64,000 nt of DNA from Rahnella sp. AA (GTDB lineage: Bacteria; Pseudomonadota; Gammaproteobacteria; Enterobacterales; Enterobacteriaceae): NCBI RefSeq assembly GCF_002834385.1, contig NZ_PITQ01000012.1, positions 62,001 through 126,000 on the forward strand, written 5' to 3'. Each line of letters opens with the position of its first letter. The stretch's first letter is position 1. Shown in pieces: positions 37,525 through 49,104 of the stretch. Below the pieces are notes generated by a model. The model did not search any database. It was not told the origin of the DNA and saw only the letters and a program-made list of their open reading frames with translations. Position numbers and translations under genes: made by a program.

Positions 37525-37610
37525 GGTGCGAAGGGAGGGACTCGAACCCTCACATCCGAAGGACACTAACACCTGAAGCTAGCGCGTCTACCAATTCCGC
37601 CACCATCGCA
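37525..37610 (-). tRNA. leuT: tRNA-Leu (anticodon CAG)
   Basis: 86-nt class II tRNA starting GCGATGGTGGCGGAATT, with a long variable arm (TGTCCTTCGGATGT) and encoded CCA. The anticodon stem-loop GCTTCAGGTGT gives CAG. The fifth acceptor pair is a T-T mismatch; as I recall, E. coli leuT has an A-C mismatch at the same pair. Confidence 0.97.
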
Positions 37611-37638
37611 TGTCACAATCACAAAATCATTTTTAGAG

Positions 37639-37715
37639 TGGGGTGGCTAATGGGGCTCGAACCCACGACAACTGGAATCACAATCCAGGGCTCTACCAAC
37701 TGAGCTATAGCCACC
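37639..37715 (-). tRNA. hisR: tRNA-His (anticodon GTG)
   Basis: 77 nt from GGTGGCTATAGCTCAG to GCCACCCCA. The extra 5' G (position -1) typical of tRNA-His is encoded, and the loop ATTGTGATT gives anticodon GTG. Confidence 0.98.
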
Positions 37716-37779
37716 ATATCTCTAACTAACGTGGAATATCTGACTTCAACAATCCACCGCAACTCTAGCGCAAACTAAA

Positions 37780-37856
<77 letters not shown>

Positions 37857-37877
37857 TTAGCGCCGTTGCGGGTGGGG

Positions 37878-37906
37878 ATACTACGGTTTTAACGCCAACC
37901 TGTCTA
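37878..37906 (-). promoter_or_regulatory. Promoter of the tRNA operon
   Basis: On the minus strand, -35 TAGACA (37906-37901) and -10 TAGTAT (37883-37878) are 17 bp apart, followed by a GC-rich discriminator (CCCCACCCGC), the signature of stringently controlled stable-RNA promoters. Confidence 0.83.
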
Positions 37907-37999
37907 GTGCTTTTTATCAGAAATATTGCGTTTGATTACGCTTTATCCAATCCGCATTAAAAGTAAGCGCCTTCCCTTCCCCACCCATGACTTACGGCA

Positions 38000-39394
38000 T
38001 TATTTTACTTTTTCTGCCGTCAGCACAGCCCGATTATGCATACCCAGACCGAAGTATATCAGTGAGACCGCCGCGATAAAAATACCGCCAACCAGCAAAG
38101 AAACCCGCGTATCCGGGTTAATTGCCATGCCCACCAGCACACACACCAGGAAAATCAGCGTCAGATAGTTGGTATAAGGGAACAGCACGGATTTGAACGG
38201 GTGATTTTTCAGTTTCTCTTTATGTGCATCGCGAAAACGCAGCTGGCTGACCAGCACGACGAACCACGGCACCATCCCCGGCAGCACGCTGGCGCTATAA
38301 ACGTACACGAAAACCTTTTCCGGATTCGGGATGACGTAGTTCAGGCACGAACCGACCAGCAAACACAGAATAGTAATCGCAATACCGTAAACCGGTACGC
38401 CACTTTTAGACACTTTGCTCAGGAATGCAGGCAACTGGCGGTTTTGTGACAGCGCATAGAGCATACGTCCGCAACTGTACATTCCGCTGTTACAGCCCGA
38501 CAACGCCGCCGTCAGTACCACAAAGTTGATGATACCGGCTGCTGAGGCAATACCAATTTTCGCGAAGGTTAAAACGAACGGGCTGCCGTGCGTGCCCATT
38601 TCGTTCCACGGGAAGATCGTGATGATGACGAAAATCGCGCCCACGTAAAAAATCAGGATGCGCCACAGGATATTGTTGATGGCACGTTTGAGCGTCACCT
38701 GCGGGTTTTTCGCTTCACCGGCAGTGATCCCCACCAGTTCAACGCCCTGATACGATGCCACGACAATACACAGTGCAAACAGGAAGCCCTTCCAGCCACC
38801 GGCGAAGAAACCGCCGTGCACAGTCAGGTTCGCGAAACCGGTGGCTTCACCGTGATTGCCAAAACCAAAGAAGATCACGGCCAGACCGACCACTATCATC
38901 ACAATAATGGTGGTGATTTTTATCAGTGCAAACCAGAACTCCATTTCGCCATAGAGTTTCACCGCGGCAAGGTTCGCGGCGGCAACAATGGCTACAGCAG
39001 CAAGCGCCGGGATCCACTGCGGTAAATCCGGAAACCAGTACTGCGCGTATACGCCAATTGCGGTGATTTCAGAAATCCCCACCGCTATCCACATAAACCA
39101 GTAACTCCATGCGGTGAGATAGCCGTAATACGGCCCGAGATACTTATGCGCATAAACCGCAAATGAGCCCGCAACAGGCTCCAGATGCAGCATTTCGCCC
39201 ATCGAGCGCATGATGAAGAATACAAACACACCGGCCAGAATGTACGCCAGCAGTACCGACGGCCCTGCCCATTTCAGCGTACTGGCTGCACCCATAAATA
39301 ACCCGACACCGATGGTACCGCCCAGCGCTATCAGCTCAATATGCCTCGCTTCAAGCCCCCGGTGTAGCCCACCCTTTTCTTCTTGATTCGCCAT
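38000..39394 (-). CDS. yifK: YifK (ThrP), amino acid permease of the AAT family
   Basis: Inner-membrane amino-acid:proton symporter of the APC superfamily, 464 residues with 12 hydrophobic segments; E. coli YifK transports threonine and serine. The family motif [16 protein letters not shown] (about residues 22-37) and the [16 protein letters not shown] segment near 67-82 are present. Position between the tRNA operon and wecG matches E. coli. The 237-base gap upstream (39395-39631) holds its presumed promoter and a stem (CGCCGCTC/GAGCGGCG) at 39603-39626 just after wecG. Confidence 0.94.
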   Translation of the reverse strand: MANQEEKGGLHRGLEARHIELIALGGTIGVGLFMGAASTLKWAGPSVLLAYILAGVFVFFIMRSMGEMLHLEPVAGSFAVYAHKYLGPYYGYLTAWSYWFMWIAVGISEITAIGVYAQYWFPDLPQWIPALAAVAIVAAANLAAVKLYGEMEFWFALIKITTIIVMIVVGLAVIFFGFGNHGEATGFANLTVHGGFFAGGWKGFLFALCIVVASYQGVELVGITAGEAKNPQVTLKRAINNILWRILIFYVGAIFVIITIFPWNEMGTHGSPFVLTFAKIGIASAAGIINFVVLTAALSGCNSGMYSCGRMLYALSQNRQLPAFLSKVSKSGVPVYGIAITILCLLVGSCLNYVIPNPEKVFVYVYSASVLPGMVPWFVVLVSQLRFRDAHKEKLKNHPFKSVLFPYTNYLTLIFLVCVLVGMAINPDTRVSLLVGGIFIAAVSLIYFGLGMHNRAVLTAEKVK

Positions 39395-39602
39395 AAATCC
39401 TCAATTTCTCTGTATTTGTGTTTGCCTTCCGGAATCCCCGGAATGTTATTTTTATTGTGATGTTCCCCGCAGAAGGCGGAAAAACGGCGTTATGGTTTCG
39501 TATTTTAAGACGAGTTGCAAACCACAATTGAGAAAGATACGCATTGATAGACAAGGCTGGATGTAAACAACAGCAAAGAGAACAGCAAAATGAGAGATTG
39601 CG

Positions 39603-39626
39603 CGCCGCTCCGGGGGTTGAGCGGCG
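39603..39626 (-). terminator. Possible terminator hairpin after wecG
   Basis: CGCCGCTC pairs perfectly with GAGCGGCG directly after the wecG stop, at the end of the common antigen operon. No good T run follows on the minus strand, so it may only stabilise the mRNA 3' end. Confidence 0.4.
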
Positions 39627-39631
39627 GGTAA

Positions 39632-40372
39632 TTACAGACGACCGGTATAGTAATAACGTAAAAATTTGAGCAGTTTAAGCTGACGTCGCAACCGGCTTGG
39701 TTGCAAGATCAGGCGGTATAGCCACTCCAGCCCCATCCTCTGCCAGATTTTAGGCGCGCGTTTTACATGGCCAGTAAACACGTCATATGTGCCACCGATC
39801 CCCATATAAAGCGCATCGGGATGAATGCGACGACAATCGCGCATGAGGATTTCCTGTTTTGGCGACCCCATTCCAACGGTCACAATGGCTGCGCCACTGT
39901 CTTTTATTCTTTCAAATAAGGCATCACGCTGTTCCGGCGTAAAGTAGCCATTCTGACTGCCAACAATATTGACGTTCCATTGCGCCCGCAGCTTATCTTC
40001 TGTCTTGCGGAGCACGTCGGGTTTACCGCCAATCAAAAATACCGGCGTCCCTTCACGGCCCGCACGCTGCATCAGCCCTTCCCAGAGATCGGCTCCCGCA
40101 ATACGCGATATTTGTGCCTGCGGATACTTACGCCGGATGGCCCGCACGATACTTATCCCATCGGCATATTTGTATTCCGCCTGGCTTACCAACTCGCTCA
40201 TTTCCGGACTGCTTTCGATGGTCAGCACTTTCTCTGCATTCATTGCCACCAGCGCGCCGGTTTTTACCTTATGGTCAGCAAAAAGATAATCGAGGAAATG
40301 CGCCATATGACGAAAACCCCAAAGGCGGATCCCCCGAATGTCGTATTGCGGAATGTTATTCTCCAAGCTCAT
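39632..40372 (-). CDS. wecG: WecG, UDP-ManNAcA transferase of ECA synthesis
   Basis: Adds N-acetylmannosaminuronic acid from UDP-ManNAcA to lipid I, giving ECA lipid II on undecaprenyl pyrophosphate at the cytoplasmic face. The 246 residues equal the E. coli length; conserved segments are [12 protein letters not shown] (about 68-79), [11 protein letters not shown] and the [10 protein letters not shown] motif of the WecG/TagA/CpsF family. It overlaps wzyE by 17 bases and is the last gene of the operon. Confidence 0.97.
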   Translation of the reverse strand: MSLENNIPQYDIRGIRLWGFRHMAHFLDYLFADHKVKTGALVAMNAEKVLTIESSPEMSELVSQAEYKYADGISIVRAIRRKYPQAQISRIAGADLWEGLMQRAGREGTPVFLIGGKPDVLRKTEDKLRAQWNVNIVGSQNGYFTPEQRDALFERIKDSGAAIVTVGMGSPKQEILMRDCRRIHPDALYMGIGGTYDVFTGHVKRAPKIWQRMGLEWLYRLILQPSRLRRQLKLLKFLRYYYTGRL

Positions 40373-41735
40373 CCATCTTCCTTACTGTCAACGACTCCAT
40401 GAGATTTTTGCTGTGCGGCCCCCTGTTCCGTATCAGCCCGGCGGCGTCAAACATCCAGTACAGTAATTTGGCGACAATCAGGCAGGCGCCGAAAACGGCA
40501 CAGAAAAACACCACCCGCGAAAAGAAGGAATCCACACCTTCACGGGCCAGTACAATCATATTGAATACCGCACCGAAACAAAAACTTTGTAAAATAGCGG
40601 CCTTATAAGGATTCGTATCCGCTTTACCTTTTTCGTAAAGCCAGTCAAACCATTTGATGATCATTCCCACCGCCACCGCGCCAAGCGGGATAAACCATAC
40701 GCCCCCCATCACTACCAGCGAGCCAATCAGCGTAGGGGACATTGCCAGCCCGGAATGGTTGTTCAGTACATCCCAGGTGAAGTAGTTAGCCGAATTGAGC
40801 ACCACGCCCGGGCGGTCATGCCACAACCATGTGGGGATGAAAACATAGAAATCACGTACGATCGGAGCCAGCCCCTGAAAACTGATTTTGTCGTAATTCT
40901 GCAGCAGTAGCCCCAGATTTTCCCACGGAGAAAACGTATCACGCGTCAGATACAGGAAAGTGTAAATCGCTTCCGGGCCACTGACATTTAACCCGTAACG
41001 TTTAAGCGCCAGCCAGAACATACCGACAATGCCCAGCACGCCTGCCACCGCCAGCATCCACAGACTGATCCAGCCGCGCACAATGCCGATAAACAAAAAC
41101 AGCGCAAAAGCAATGATGATATTGGCGCGGGTTCCGCCGACGATAACGTACGTCAGAAAGCCAAAAGCCACGGTGCTGGCGAGGAAAAACAGCCAGCGAC
41201 GGACATCCGGTTTGATAAAAAACACCACCAGCATCGCCGGAATAAAGAAGTAAAAGAAGCGTTTAAGCGCCACACCGGAGACATCGCTGGAGAAGATCTG
41301 GCTGTAGGATTTCAGCTTAAATAGCAAAAAACCGTTGTGCAGGAAGAAGATGGAAACGGTGACTACCGCAATCAGCGCCAGCAGCATCCAGGTCAGATGA
41401 GTTTCGACCCGGTTCATGGTAAACAGGGGTCGCGAAGGGCCGTCGCGTTTTGCCTTCAGCCGTGTTTTGTAGCAAACGTAATAAATGCCATAGAAACAGG
41501 TCGCGGCCAGCATTGCCTGCAACAGGTTTTCCACCGGCACCACTTTGACGTCAAACTGGAAAACCAGCAGACAGGTCAGCGGAAAACCAAAGTAGAACGT
41601 CAGCAGATACAGTAACGAAAATAAGACGTTAAAGTTGAAACGCACGCGCCGGAACTCTTTGTACGTCAGCGTGAGGATAAACAGCAGCGACAGCACGTAA
41701 ACGACGGTCAGGCCGCCTAATTGTGCCAGCGTCAT
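40356..41735 (-). CDS. wzyE: WzyE, ECA polymerase
   Basis: Inner-membrane polymerase that joins ECA trisaccharide repeats on the periplasmic side, working with WzxE and WzzE. The 459 residues carry about 11-12 hydrophobic segments with a large loop. Length and order fit E. coli WzyE (450). It overlaps wecF (four bases) upstream and wecG (17 bases) downstream. Confidence 0.95.
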   Translation of the reverse strand: MTLAQLGGLTVVYVLSLLFILTLTYKEFRRVRFNFNVLFSLLYLLTFYFGFPLTCLLVFQFDVKVVPVENLLQAMLAATCFYGIYYVCYKTRLKAKRDGPSRPLFTMNRVETHLTWMLLALIAVVTVSIFFLHNGFLLFKLKSYSQIFSSDVSGVALKRFFYFFIPAMLVVFFIKPDVRRWLFFLASTVAFGFLTYVIVGGTRANIIIAFALFLFIGIVRGWISLWMLAVAGVLGIVGMFWLALKRYGLNVSGPEAIYTFLYLTRDTFSPWENLGLLLQNYDKISFQGLAPIVRDFYVFIPTWLWHDRPGVVLNSANYFTWDVLNNHSGLAMSPTLIGSLVVMGGVWFIPLGAVAVGMIIKWFDWLYEKGKADTNPYKAAILQSFCFGAVFNMIVLAREGVDSFFSRVVFFCAVFGACLIVAKLLYWMFDAAGLIRNRGPHSKNLMESLTVRKMDELGE

Positions 41736-42814
41736 GACGTTTCTCCCGCCGCAAGCAGCAACGCCTGCTGCCAGCCCGAAATATAGTTCGGATTAAAGAA
41801 GGCGATGTTTTTGCGATCGGCATTCAGTAACTGACGCCGCGCCTCAGCGACCACTTTTTCATCCAGCGTATCACCGTAGAAAAGCACCGGCAGATGCTGC
41901 TCGGCCAGATCCTGCCAGAAAGGATTCTGACGGCTGACGACAAACGGCACGCCGAACTGAATCAGAAGGCATTGCGTCCCGATACCCTGCTGACGGTCGA
42001 AAATAAAATAGCCCAGCGAGCAGCGACGCAACACATTCAGATAATCATCGAACGCCATGGCGCCGGTCATCAGGTCGACATTTTCGGGCGCAAACAGCGT
42101 TAATGCTTCGGTGCGAACCTGTTCAATGTAAGTCTGATTATCCGCCGGATATCCCATCGGGATAATCACGCGGATACCGCTACCGAACTGCTGATGCAGC
42201 GAACGCAGTGCTTCAATGTGACGGTTACTGCGGTCACCGGAATTCCCCACCAGCACCGTCATCGGCCCTTCAGGTTCAGGCAGATCAGCAGGTTGGGTCA
42301 GCGCCGGATCCATCCGCGTCGGAAAATACAGTAAAGAAGACGGCGTACGCGGGTAGCGCTGATGGAAATGAATCAGATCGCCGCGCGTGGCAAAGACATG
42401 CCCGATACGTCCCTGCGCCAGGCGGCGCATGAAATAAAACAGGCGGAATTTCAGGCCACCGGCAGATTCATACAAATCTGCACCCCAGATATGCCAGCTC
42501 GCCTGCGAGGCTTTGATTTTGCCCGTCAGCAGCGCCAGCCAGAGGGTGGGATTAAATTGCCCGTGGAAGAAAAAGTGGTGCGTCCGGTCCTGCGCGCGGG
42601 AAATCACCGCCGCCGCCAGCGTTTTTTTGTCCGGATAAACCCGAATGTCCAGGCGCGTAAACTCAGCAAACGCCGAAGCATCCGCCGCCGCGACCATAAA
42701 ATGACAAATCCGCTTTTCAGGCGTGCATTCGGCCAGCACGTCGTTGAAAAAGCGCAGTACGGTTACATTATGATGAGGGATGTCAGATCCCAAAACGTGA
42801 ATCAGCGTTGTCAT
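41732..42814 (-). CDS. wecF: WecF, Fuc4NAc transferase of ECA synthesis
   Basis: Transfers Fuc4NAc from dTDP-Fuc4NAc to lipid II, completing the ECA trisaccharide lipid III. The 360-residue cytoplasmic/peripheral protein has the conserved start [15 protein letters not shown] and segment [14 protein letters not shown] near 80-93. Length is close to the E. coli protein (359). It overlaps both neighbours by four bases. Confidence 0.96.
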   Translation of the reverse strand: MTTLIHVLGSDIPHHNVTVLRFFNDVLAECTPEKRICHFMVAAADASAFAEFTRLDIRVYPDKKTLAAAVISRAQDRTHHFFFHGQFNPTLWLALLTGKIKASQASWHIWGADLYESAGGLKFRLFYFMRRLAQGRIGHVFATRGDLIHFHQRYPRTPSSLLYFPTRMDPALTQPADLPEPEGPMTVLVGNSGDRSNRHIEALRSLHQQFGSGIRVIIPMGYPADNQTYIEQVRTEALTLFAPENVDLMTGAMAFDDYLNVLRRCSLGYFIFDRQQGIGTQCLLIQFGVPFVVSRQNPFWQDLAEQHLPVLFYGDTLDEKVVAEARRQLLNADRKNIAFFNPNYISGWQQALLLAAGETS

Positions 42815-44061
42815 GCTCGTCTACGATAGATAACAAATACAGTGCAGCACGCGGAAAAATAGACGATATACGTCGCCATATACGCCTGCGCGGCGCCCAG
42901 AGAACCGTGAATCGGGATCAGCCAGTGTGAGAAACCGGTCAGCAGCGCGAACTGACTGATTTCTGTCAGCACATAAAAGCGCAGAGACGCGCGGGCGATC
43001 ACCAGATACCCAAAAACATACGAGCCAACTTTCAGTACATCGCCCACCAGTTGCCAGGCAAACAAATCGCGCATCGCGATAAATTGTTTTGAAAACAACA
43101 GCCAGATAGCAAAATCGCGCAGTAACCAGACCGTTAAACTGACTGCAGCCACGGCGGGGATGACAAATTTCAGCGACTTCACGATTTCGCGGGAAATATC
43201 CCGTTTATCAGTCAGCCGGGATAACGTGGGCAACAAGTACACGCTGAAAGATGCGGTGATAAATTGCAGATAAGCATCGGAGATGCTGCTTACCCCCTGC
43301 CAGATCCCTACATCTTTCCAGCTATAGTGCTCTGCCAGCAGATTTCGCATCATCACATACGCCACCGGGATCGTGACGGAAGTGATCAACGCCATCAGCG
43401 TAAATTTACCCAGATAGCTGGCAAGAAAGCGATCCCAGCCCGGTTTTAAGTATTCCAGCGGAAAGGCTTTTCGCTTCCACAACATACCCGCCGCGGGCAG
43501 GATAACCAGCGCAGGCACCAGCGCCAGACCGGCCAGCGCGCCTTCGTAACCACCCAGTTTGAAGCAAGCCAGATAAGCGACTAACCCAATCAGGCTTCCG
43601 CCAATCACCGACAGCGCATTGCCCATCGCATCGCGATACCCTTTCAGGATTGCCTGAAAATAGTTGGCGCAGGCGATCCCCATCTGGATAAAGGCCACGG
43701 CGCGGACGACCGTCTGATAGCGTTCATGCCCGAACAGGCCAGTACTGATCGGCGCAGCGAACAGCAAAAATATCGCTGCCAGCAGCGTGGAGAAACCTAA
43801 AATAAGCGATGAAGATGTCCCGAGTACGGCTTTGAGACGCTCAGGATTATCATGATGTTCAGCGACATACTTGGTAACGCCGTTGAATATTCCGGCACCC
43901 GACAATACGCCCAGCACCGTGACCATCTGACGGAAATTCCCCGCCTGCCCCACGCCTTCCGGCCCGAACGCCACAGCCAGCAGCTTAACCACCAGCAATC
44001 CGGCGCCAATTTTAATCAGCGTGGAACCGGCGGTCCAGACTGACGCTTTTGCCAGCGACAT
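42811..44061 (-). CDS. wzxE: WzxE, ECA lipid III flippase
   Basis: Flips the undecaprenyl-linked ECA repeat across the inner membrane; MOP-superfamily protein with about 12 helices. The ATG at 44061 ([20 protein letters not shown]) matches the E. coli start and follows wecE by one base; an in-frame start at 44091 would add ten unrelated residues. This gives 416 residues, the E. coli length. Confidence 0.95.
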   Translation of the reverse strand: MSLAKASVWTAGSTLIKIGAGLLVVKLLAVAFGPEGVGQAGNFRQMVTVLGVLSGAGIFNGVTKYVAEHHDNPERLKAVLGTSSSLILGFSTLLAAIFLLFAAPISTGLFGHERYQTVVRAVAFIQMGIACANYFQAILKGYRDAMGNALSVIGGSLIGLVAYLACFKLGGYEGALAGLALVPALVILPAAGMLWKRKAFPLEYLKPGWDRFLASYLGKFTLMALITSVTIPVAYVMMRNLLAEHYSWKDVGIWQGVSSISDAYLQFITASFSVYLLPTLSRLTDKRDISREIVKSLKFVIPAVAAVSLTVWLLRDFAIWLLFSKQFIAMRDLFAWQLVGDVLKVGSYVFGYLVIARASLRFYVLTEISQFALLTGFSHWLIPIHGSLGAAQAYMATYIVYFSACCTVFVIYRRRA

Positions 44062-44062
44062 A

Positions 44063-45193
44063 TCAGGCGAAGTATTGCAGCATGGCCGCAATCACAGTGC
44101 GCTGTGTATCGTCGGCCATGTTATAGAACAACGGCAGGCGCACCAGTCGCTCGCTTTCTTTGGTCGTAAAACGATCAACACCGGCGAAGTGACCGAAATC
44201 CTCACCTGCCGGACAGGCGTGGAGCGGAATGTAATGGAAGACGGTCAGAATATCAGCTGCCTTCATATGACGGATAAAAGCATCACGATCTTCGATATCT
44301 TTCAGGCGAACATAGAACATGTGGGCATTTTGCACACATTCCTGCGGAATAGCCGGAAGCTGGATACGCCCCGCATCGGCCAGATCCTGCAAGGCTTCAT
44401 AATACTGATTCCAGATAGCCAGACGGCGCTGATTAATTTTTTCAGCGGCATCCAGATTTCCCCACAGATACGCGGCCTGCAAATCGGACATCAGATAGCT
44501 GGAACCAATATCGCGCCAGGTATATTTATCCACCTGACCACGGAAGAACTGGCTGCGGTTAGTGCCTTTTTCGCGAATGATTTCAGCGCGATCAATCAGC
44601 GACGGATCGTTGACAAGCGTCGCACCGCCTTCTCCGCCTGCGGTGTAGTTTTTCGTTTCGTGGAAACTGAAACAACCGATGTGGCCGATCGTTCCCAGCG
44701 CTTTGCCTTTGTAAGTCGACATCACGCCCTGCGCGGCATCTTCCACCACGAACAGGTGATGCTTTTCGGCCAGCGCCATGATGGTGTCCATTTCACAGGC
44801 CACGCCTGCGTAATGAACCGGCACAATCACTTTGGTTTTAGCCGTAATCGCCGCTTCAATCAGGGTTTCATCGATATTCATGGTGTCCGGGCGGACATCC
44901 ACAAAGACGATTTTCGCGCCACGCAGAACAAACGCATTGGCGGTCGAGACGAACGTGAAGCTCGGCATAATCACTTCATCGCCCGGCTGGATATCAAGCA
45001 GCAATGCGGCCATTTCCAGCGACGCCGTGCAGGACGGGGTTAGCAGCACTTTCGGGCAGTTAAAACGCTGCTCAAACCATTTCTGACAACGCAGGGTAAA
45101 TCCACCATCGCCACAAAGTTTGCCGCTGCTCATCGCCTCGCGCATGAAATCAATTTCAGTACCCACAACCGGTGGCGCATTAAAAGGGATCAT
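44063..45193 (-). CDS. wecE: WecE, dTDP-4-dehydro-6-deoxyglucose transaminase
   Basis: PLP-dependent sugar aminotransferase of the DegT/DnrJ/EryC1 family making dTDP-Fuc4N, the precursor of the Fuc4NAc of ECA. The ATG at 45193 (MIPFNAPPVVGTEIDFM) gives 376 residues, as in E. coli. The PLP lysine is Lys181 (SFHETKNY), preceded by EDAAQ at 151-155. It lies between wecD (four-base gap) and wzxE. Confidence 0.97.
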   Translation of the reverse strand: MIPFNAPPVVGTEIDFMREAMSSGKLCGDGGFTLRCQKWFEQRFNCPKVLLTPSCTASLEMAALLLDIQPGDEVIMPSFTFVSTANAFVLRGAKIVFVDVRPDTMNIDETLIEAAITAKTKVIVPVHYAGVACEMDTIMALAEKHHLFVVEDAAQGVMSTYKGKALGTIGHIGCFSFHETKNYTAGGEGGATLVNDPSLIDRAEIIREKGTNRSQFFRGQVDKYTWRDIGSSYLMSDLQAAYLWGNLDAAEKINQRRLAIWNQYYEALQDLADAGRIQLPAIPQECVQNAHMFYVRLKDIEDRDAFIRHMKAADILTVFHYIPLHACPAGEDFGHFAGVDRFTTKESERLVRLPLFYNMADDTQRTVIAAMLQYFA

Positions 45194-45197
45194 CGTT

Positions 45198-45884
45198 TCA
45201 CCTGTACAGCCAGTACGCCGAGCGCGTGACTTTGCCACCGCTGGCGAGATAAAGATTTAAAGCCGGAAGGTTGCCGGTTTGTGTCGCGACGTGCAGACGC
45301 GTAACGCCCTGACCGGAACACCATTGTTTCGCAGCCGCCATTAATGTCTTGCCCACTCCCCGCCCCTGATATTCAGGTCTGACGGCCAGCAGGCCAATTC
45401 TTGCTTCGCCATTGGCTAACTGACGCAGCGTCACAAATCCGCTCGCGTCATCGGCCCACAGGCAAAGATGGTCGAATGTGCCCAGCACCGCTTTCTCTGC
45501 CCACATCGCGTAAAACCGTGCGCTGTCATCCGGCTGATACCACGGCGTACGAAAACGGCTCAGGCGAAAGGCCTGGCGGGCGATAGCCACCACGTCGGCA
45601 ATTTCTCCCTGCTGCGCCAGACGTCCGGCGGGCAGCGAGATGTCCTGCGGAGCCACCGTCACACACACATCAGTTTCACCTTCTGCAAGGCGAAAACCGA
45701 GTGCAGAAAGCGCATCCAGCATGTCGGTCTGATCCGCGTCCACTTTTGCCTGCACCAGCGCGTATTGCGCCAGCGCCTGTGGTGTGATTTCAACCGCAGA
45801 ATCATCGGGTACCAGGCGTGCGCTCCTGAGCTGGAAGAAATCACTCTCCCACTCGAGCGGCTCAATATTGCCGTGGACGGGCAT
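45198..45884 (-). CDS. wecD: WecD, dTDP-Fuc4N acetyltransferase
   Basis: GNAT-fold acetyltransferase that acetylates dTDP-4-amino-4,6-dideoxygalactose to dTDP-Fuc4NAc. The 228 residues contain the acetyl-CoA loop [15 protein letters not shown] (about 172-186) and the C-terminal [17 protein letters not shown]. The N-terminal half is the less conserved extra domain of the family. Its start overlaps the rffH end by 23 bases. Confidence 0.94.
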   Translation of the reverse strand: MPVHGNIEPLEWESDFFQLRSARLVPDDSAVEITPQALAQYALVQAKVDADQTDMLDALSALGFRLAEGETDVCVTVAPQDISLPAGRLAQQGEIADVVAIARQAFRLSRFRTPWYQPDDSARFYAMWAEKAVLGTFDHLCLWADDASGFVTLRQLANGEARIGLLAVRPEYQGRGVGKTLMAAAKQWCSGQGVTRLHVATQTGNLPALNLYLASGGKVTRSAYWLYR

Positions 45885-46743
45885 GTAATAAATCCAGCAA
45901 GTATTTCCCGTAGCCCGTTTTTGCTAATGTCTGAGCGGTATGTCTGACACTCTCATCGTCAAGCCAGCCATTCCGCCAGCCGATCTCTTCCAGACAGGCA
46001 ATTTTAAAGCCCTGGCGTTTTTCTACCGTCTGCACGAAGGTGCTGGCTTCGATCAGGCTGTCGTGAGTCCCCGTATCAAGCCAGGCAAAACCACGCCCCA
46101 GCAACTCGACTGATAACTCACCGCGCTCGAGATACATCTGATTGATTGAAGTAATTTCGAGTTCGCCACGTGAAGAAGGTTTCACTTGTTTGGCAAAATC
46201 GACGACCTGATGATCATAGAAATACAACCCCGTGACGGCCCATTTTGATTTTGGATTTTTCGGTTTTTCTTCGATAGATAAAGCGCGGAAATCGTCATCA
46301 AACTCCACAACACCAAAACGTTCCGGATCCATGACCTGATAGCCAAATACTGTTGCACCTTTCTCCCGGGCAGCCACTGAACGTAATTTAGGGCTGAAGC
46401 CCTGCCCAAAGAAGATATTATCGCCGAGCACCAGGCAAGTAGATTGCCCGTCAATAAAGTCCTCGCCGATCAGGAATGCCTGGGCCAGACCATCAGGGCT
46501 CGGCTGCTCAGCGTAAGTCAGCTGGATACCAAATTCTTCCCCGCTGCCCAGTAAGCGCTGGAAAAAGGGTTTATCTTCAGGCGTCGTGATGATCATAATG
46601 TCACGGATACCTGCCAGCATAAGTACCGATAGCGGATAATAAATCATCGGCTTGTCGTAAATAGGCAGCAGTTGCTTTGACATGCCCCGCGTAATCGGAT
46701 GTAACCGGGTGCCAGAACCGCCAGCCAGAATGATACCTTTCAT
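45862..46743 (-). CDS. rffH: RffH, glucose-1-phosphate thymidylyltransferase
   Basis: Makes dTDP-glucose from dTTP and glucose 1-phosphate for the Fuc4NAc branch of ECA (RmlA2 type). The 293 residues equal the E. coli length and begin with the nucleotidyltransferase signature [20 protein letters not shown]. Sugar-binding segments [12 protein letters not shown] and [10 protein letters not shown] are present. Located between rffG and wecD. Confidence 0.96.
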   Translation of the reverse strand: MKGIILAGGSGTRLHPITRGMSKQLLPIYDKPMIYYPLSVLMLAGIRDIMIITTPEDKPFFQRLLGSGEEFGIQLTYAEQPSPDGLAQAFLIGEDFIDGQSTCLVLGDNIFFGQGFSPKLRSVAAREKGATVFGYQVMDPERFGVVEFDDDFRALSIEEKPKNPKSKWAVTGLYFYDHQVVDFAKQVKPSSRGELEITSINQMYLERGELSVELLGRGFAWLDTGTHDSLIEASTFVQTVEKRQGFKIACLEEIGWRNGWLDDESVRHTAQTLAKTGYGKYLLDLLHARPRQY

Positions 46744-46777
46744 TGCTTATCCTCGGTTAAACCTTGCTGTATAAGCA

Positions 46778-47851
46778 TCAGTTGTCGAGACCCAGACGCT
46801 CGCCGCGATAGCCGCCATCCTGAACGCGCTGCCACCAGCTTTGATTATTCAGATACCACAACACCGTTTTACGTAAACCTGTTTCAAATGTTTCTTCCGG
46901 CTTCCAACCGAGCTCACGCTCAATCTTGCCCGCATTAATTGCGTAACGGAGATCATGCCCCGGGCGATCGGTGACAAAGGTAATTAAATCGCGATACTGC
47001 GCAAGGCAGCCCGGTTTCCGGGGGACGAGTTCTTCCAGTAACGCGCAGATCGCCTCCACGACTTCAATGTTTTTACGCTCATTGCACCCGCCAATATTAT
47101 ACGTTTCGCCAACGCAACCTTGCGTCACAACCCGGTATAACGCTCGCGCATGATCTTCCACATACAGCCAGTCGCGGATCTGACCACCATCGCCATACAC
47201 CGGTAACGGTTTTGCCGCTAATGCATTAAGAATAACCAGGGGGATCAGTTTTTCAGGAAAATGGTACGGGCCATAATTGTTAGAACAATTAGTGACCAGA
47301 GTCGGCAACCCATAAGTTCGCTGCCACGCCCTGACCAGATGATCGCTGGCAGCTTTAGACGCGGAATAGGGGCTGCTGGGCGCGTAGGCCGTTGTCTCCA
47401 TAAACTGCGCATCACCCGCACCAAGATCACCAAAGACTTCATCTGTCGAGATATGATGGAAACGAAATGCCTGCCGCTTTGGCTCAGGCAATGTCAGCCA
47501 AAACTGACGCGCGGCCTCCAGCAATTGATAAGTTCCCACCACATTTGTTTGAATGAAAGCCGCAGGCCCGTCAATGGAGCGATCAACATGGCTTTCTGCG
47601 GCCAGGTGCATTACCGCATCAGGCTGATAGCGCGTAAAAACAGCATCCATCTCCGGACGGTCATTAATATCAATCTGCTCGAACGCATAACGGGGATCGC
47701 CTGAGACTTCAGCTAACGAATCAAGATTTCCGGCATATGTCAGTTTATCGACAACGATCACCGCATCCGGGGTGTTTTGAATAATATGTCTGACAACGGC
47801 AGAGCCAATAAAGCCTGCGCCGCCAGTGATCAGTATTTTTTTCAACGCCAT
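46778..47851 (-). CDS. rffG: RffG, dTDP-glucose 4,6-dehydratase
   Basis: NAD-dependent SDR-family dehydratase turning dTDP-glucose into dTDP-4-dehydro-6-deoxyglucose for ECA. The ATG at 47851 follows AAAGGCGT and gives 357 residues with the Rossmann motif GGAGFIGS at about 9-16. The Thr-Asp-Glu catalytic motif (STDEVFG) and the YxxxK motif (YSASKAASD) are present. It overlaps the wecC end by ten bases. Confidence 0.97.
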   Translation of the reverse strand: MALKKILITGGAGFIGSAVVRHIIQNTPDAVIVVDKLTYAGNLDSLAEVSGDPRYAFEQIDINDRPEMDAVFTRYQPDAVMHLAAESHVDRSIDGPAAFIQTNVVGTYQLLEAARQFWLTLPEPKRQAFRFHHISTDEVFGDLGAGDAQFMETTAYAPSSPYSASKAASDHLVRAWQRTYGLPTLVTNCSNNYGPYHFPEKLIPLVILNALAAKPLPVYGDGGQIRDWLYVEDHARALYRVVTQGCVGETYNIGGCNERKNIEVVEAICALLEELVPRKPGCLAQYRDLITFVTDRPGHDLRYAINAGKIERELGWKPEETFETGLRKTVLWYLNNQSWWQRVQDGGYRGERLGLDN

Positions 47852-49104
47852 ACGCCTTTGGTATCGACAACCCACGATTGTTGGATCTGATCGGCAGGGA
47901 TCGCTTTGAAGGATTTATGATCGACCAGCATCACCAGAAGATCAGCTTCCTTCAGAGCATCCTCCACAGACTTCAGCGTCACTTTGCCCGATAAAGCGCC
48001 GGGAAGCTGATGTACATTCGGTTCAACCACCCAGGTTTCACCCGCATGCCAGTCGGCAATAAGATGCGTAACTTCCACCGCAGGGCTTTCGCGCAGATCG
48101 TCAATATTCGGTTTAAACGCCAGACCAAAGCAGGCGATTTTGATTTCGGAAGCACGCTTGCCGGTGGTCGTCAGGCAATCTGCCAGCGCGGCCTTCACGC
48201 GATCAACCACCCAGTGCGGTTTGCTGTCATTCACTTCACGCGCAGTACGGATAATCCGCGCCAGTTCAGGGTTCTGCGCCACAATGAACCACGGATCGAC
48301 CGCAATACAATGACCACCGACGCCGGGGCCAGGTTGCAAAATATTCACGCGCGGATGACGGTTTGCCAGGCTGATCAGCTCCCAGACATTAATGCCCTGC
48401 GCATCGCAAATCAGCGACAGCTCATTAGCGAAAGCGATGTTGACATCGCGGAAGCTGTTTTCAGTCAGCTTGCACATTTCCGCCGTACGCGAATTTGTGA
48501 CCACACATTCCCCTTTCAGGAAAATGTTATACAGCTCACTGGCACGCTGCGAGCACACTGACGTCATCCCGCCAATCACACGATCGTTTTTAACCAGCTC
48601 AACCATTATTTTCCCCGGTAAAACACGCTCCGGGCAGTAAGCAATATTAATGTCAGACGACCCGCCAGCCTGCTGAGGGAAACTCAGATCAGGGCGTGCC
48701 TGCGCCAGCCATGCGGCCATTTGTTCCGTGGCACCGACAGGTGAAGTCGATTCCAGAATAATCAGATCGCCTTTTTTGAGAACCGGCGCAACAGACCGTG
48801 CCGCAGATTCCACAAATTGCATGTCCGGGAGATGATCCCCTTTAAACGGCGTCGGCACAGCGATCAGAAATGCATCTGCAGGTTCAGGCAAAGTGACTGC
48901 CCGCAAAAATCCTTCTTCAACCGCCTGCTTCACCAGCAGATCAAGATCGGGTTCAACAATATGAATAGCCCCGCGGTTAATGGTGTCCACCGCGTGCTGG
49001 TTAACATCCACACCCACCACCTTTTTCTGGCATGATGCAAAAGCGGCCGCAGTAGGCAGCCCGATGTAACCCAGGCCAATTACAGAGATAGTGTTAAAAT
49101 TCAA
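47842..49104 (-). CDS. wecC: WecC, UDP-ManNAc dehydrogenase
   Basis: Oxidises UDP-ManNAc to UDP-ManNAcA with NAD, for ECA. The protein of about 420 residues starts with the Rossmann motif [16 protein letters not shown] and has the catalytic Cys segment [11 protein letters not shown] in its C-terminal half. No ATG is available; TTG at 49104 ([10 protein letters not shown]) lines up with the E. coli start and overlaps the wecB stop (TTGA). Another TTG at 49116 would add four residues, so the exact start is uncertain. Confidence 0.94.
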   Translation of the reverse strand: MNFNTISVIGLGYIGLPTAAAFASCQKKVVGVDVNQHAVDTINRGAIHIVEPDLDLLVKQAVEEGFLRAVTLPEPADAFLIAVPTPFKGDHLPDMQFVESAARSVAPVLKKGDLIILESTSPVGATEQMAAWLAQARPDLSFPQQAGGSSDINIAYCPERVLPGKIMVELVKNDRVIGGMTSVCSQRASELYNIFLKGECVVTNSRTAEMCKLTENSFRDVNIAFANELSLICDAQGINVWELISLANRHPRVNILQPGPGVGGHCIAVDPWFIVAQNPELARIIRTAREVNDSKPHWVVDRVKAALADCLTTTGKRASEIKIACFGLAFKPNIDDLRESPAVEVTHLIADWHAGETWVVEPNVHQLPGALSGKVTLKSVEDALKEADLLVMLVDHKSFKAIPADQIQQSWVVDTKGVWR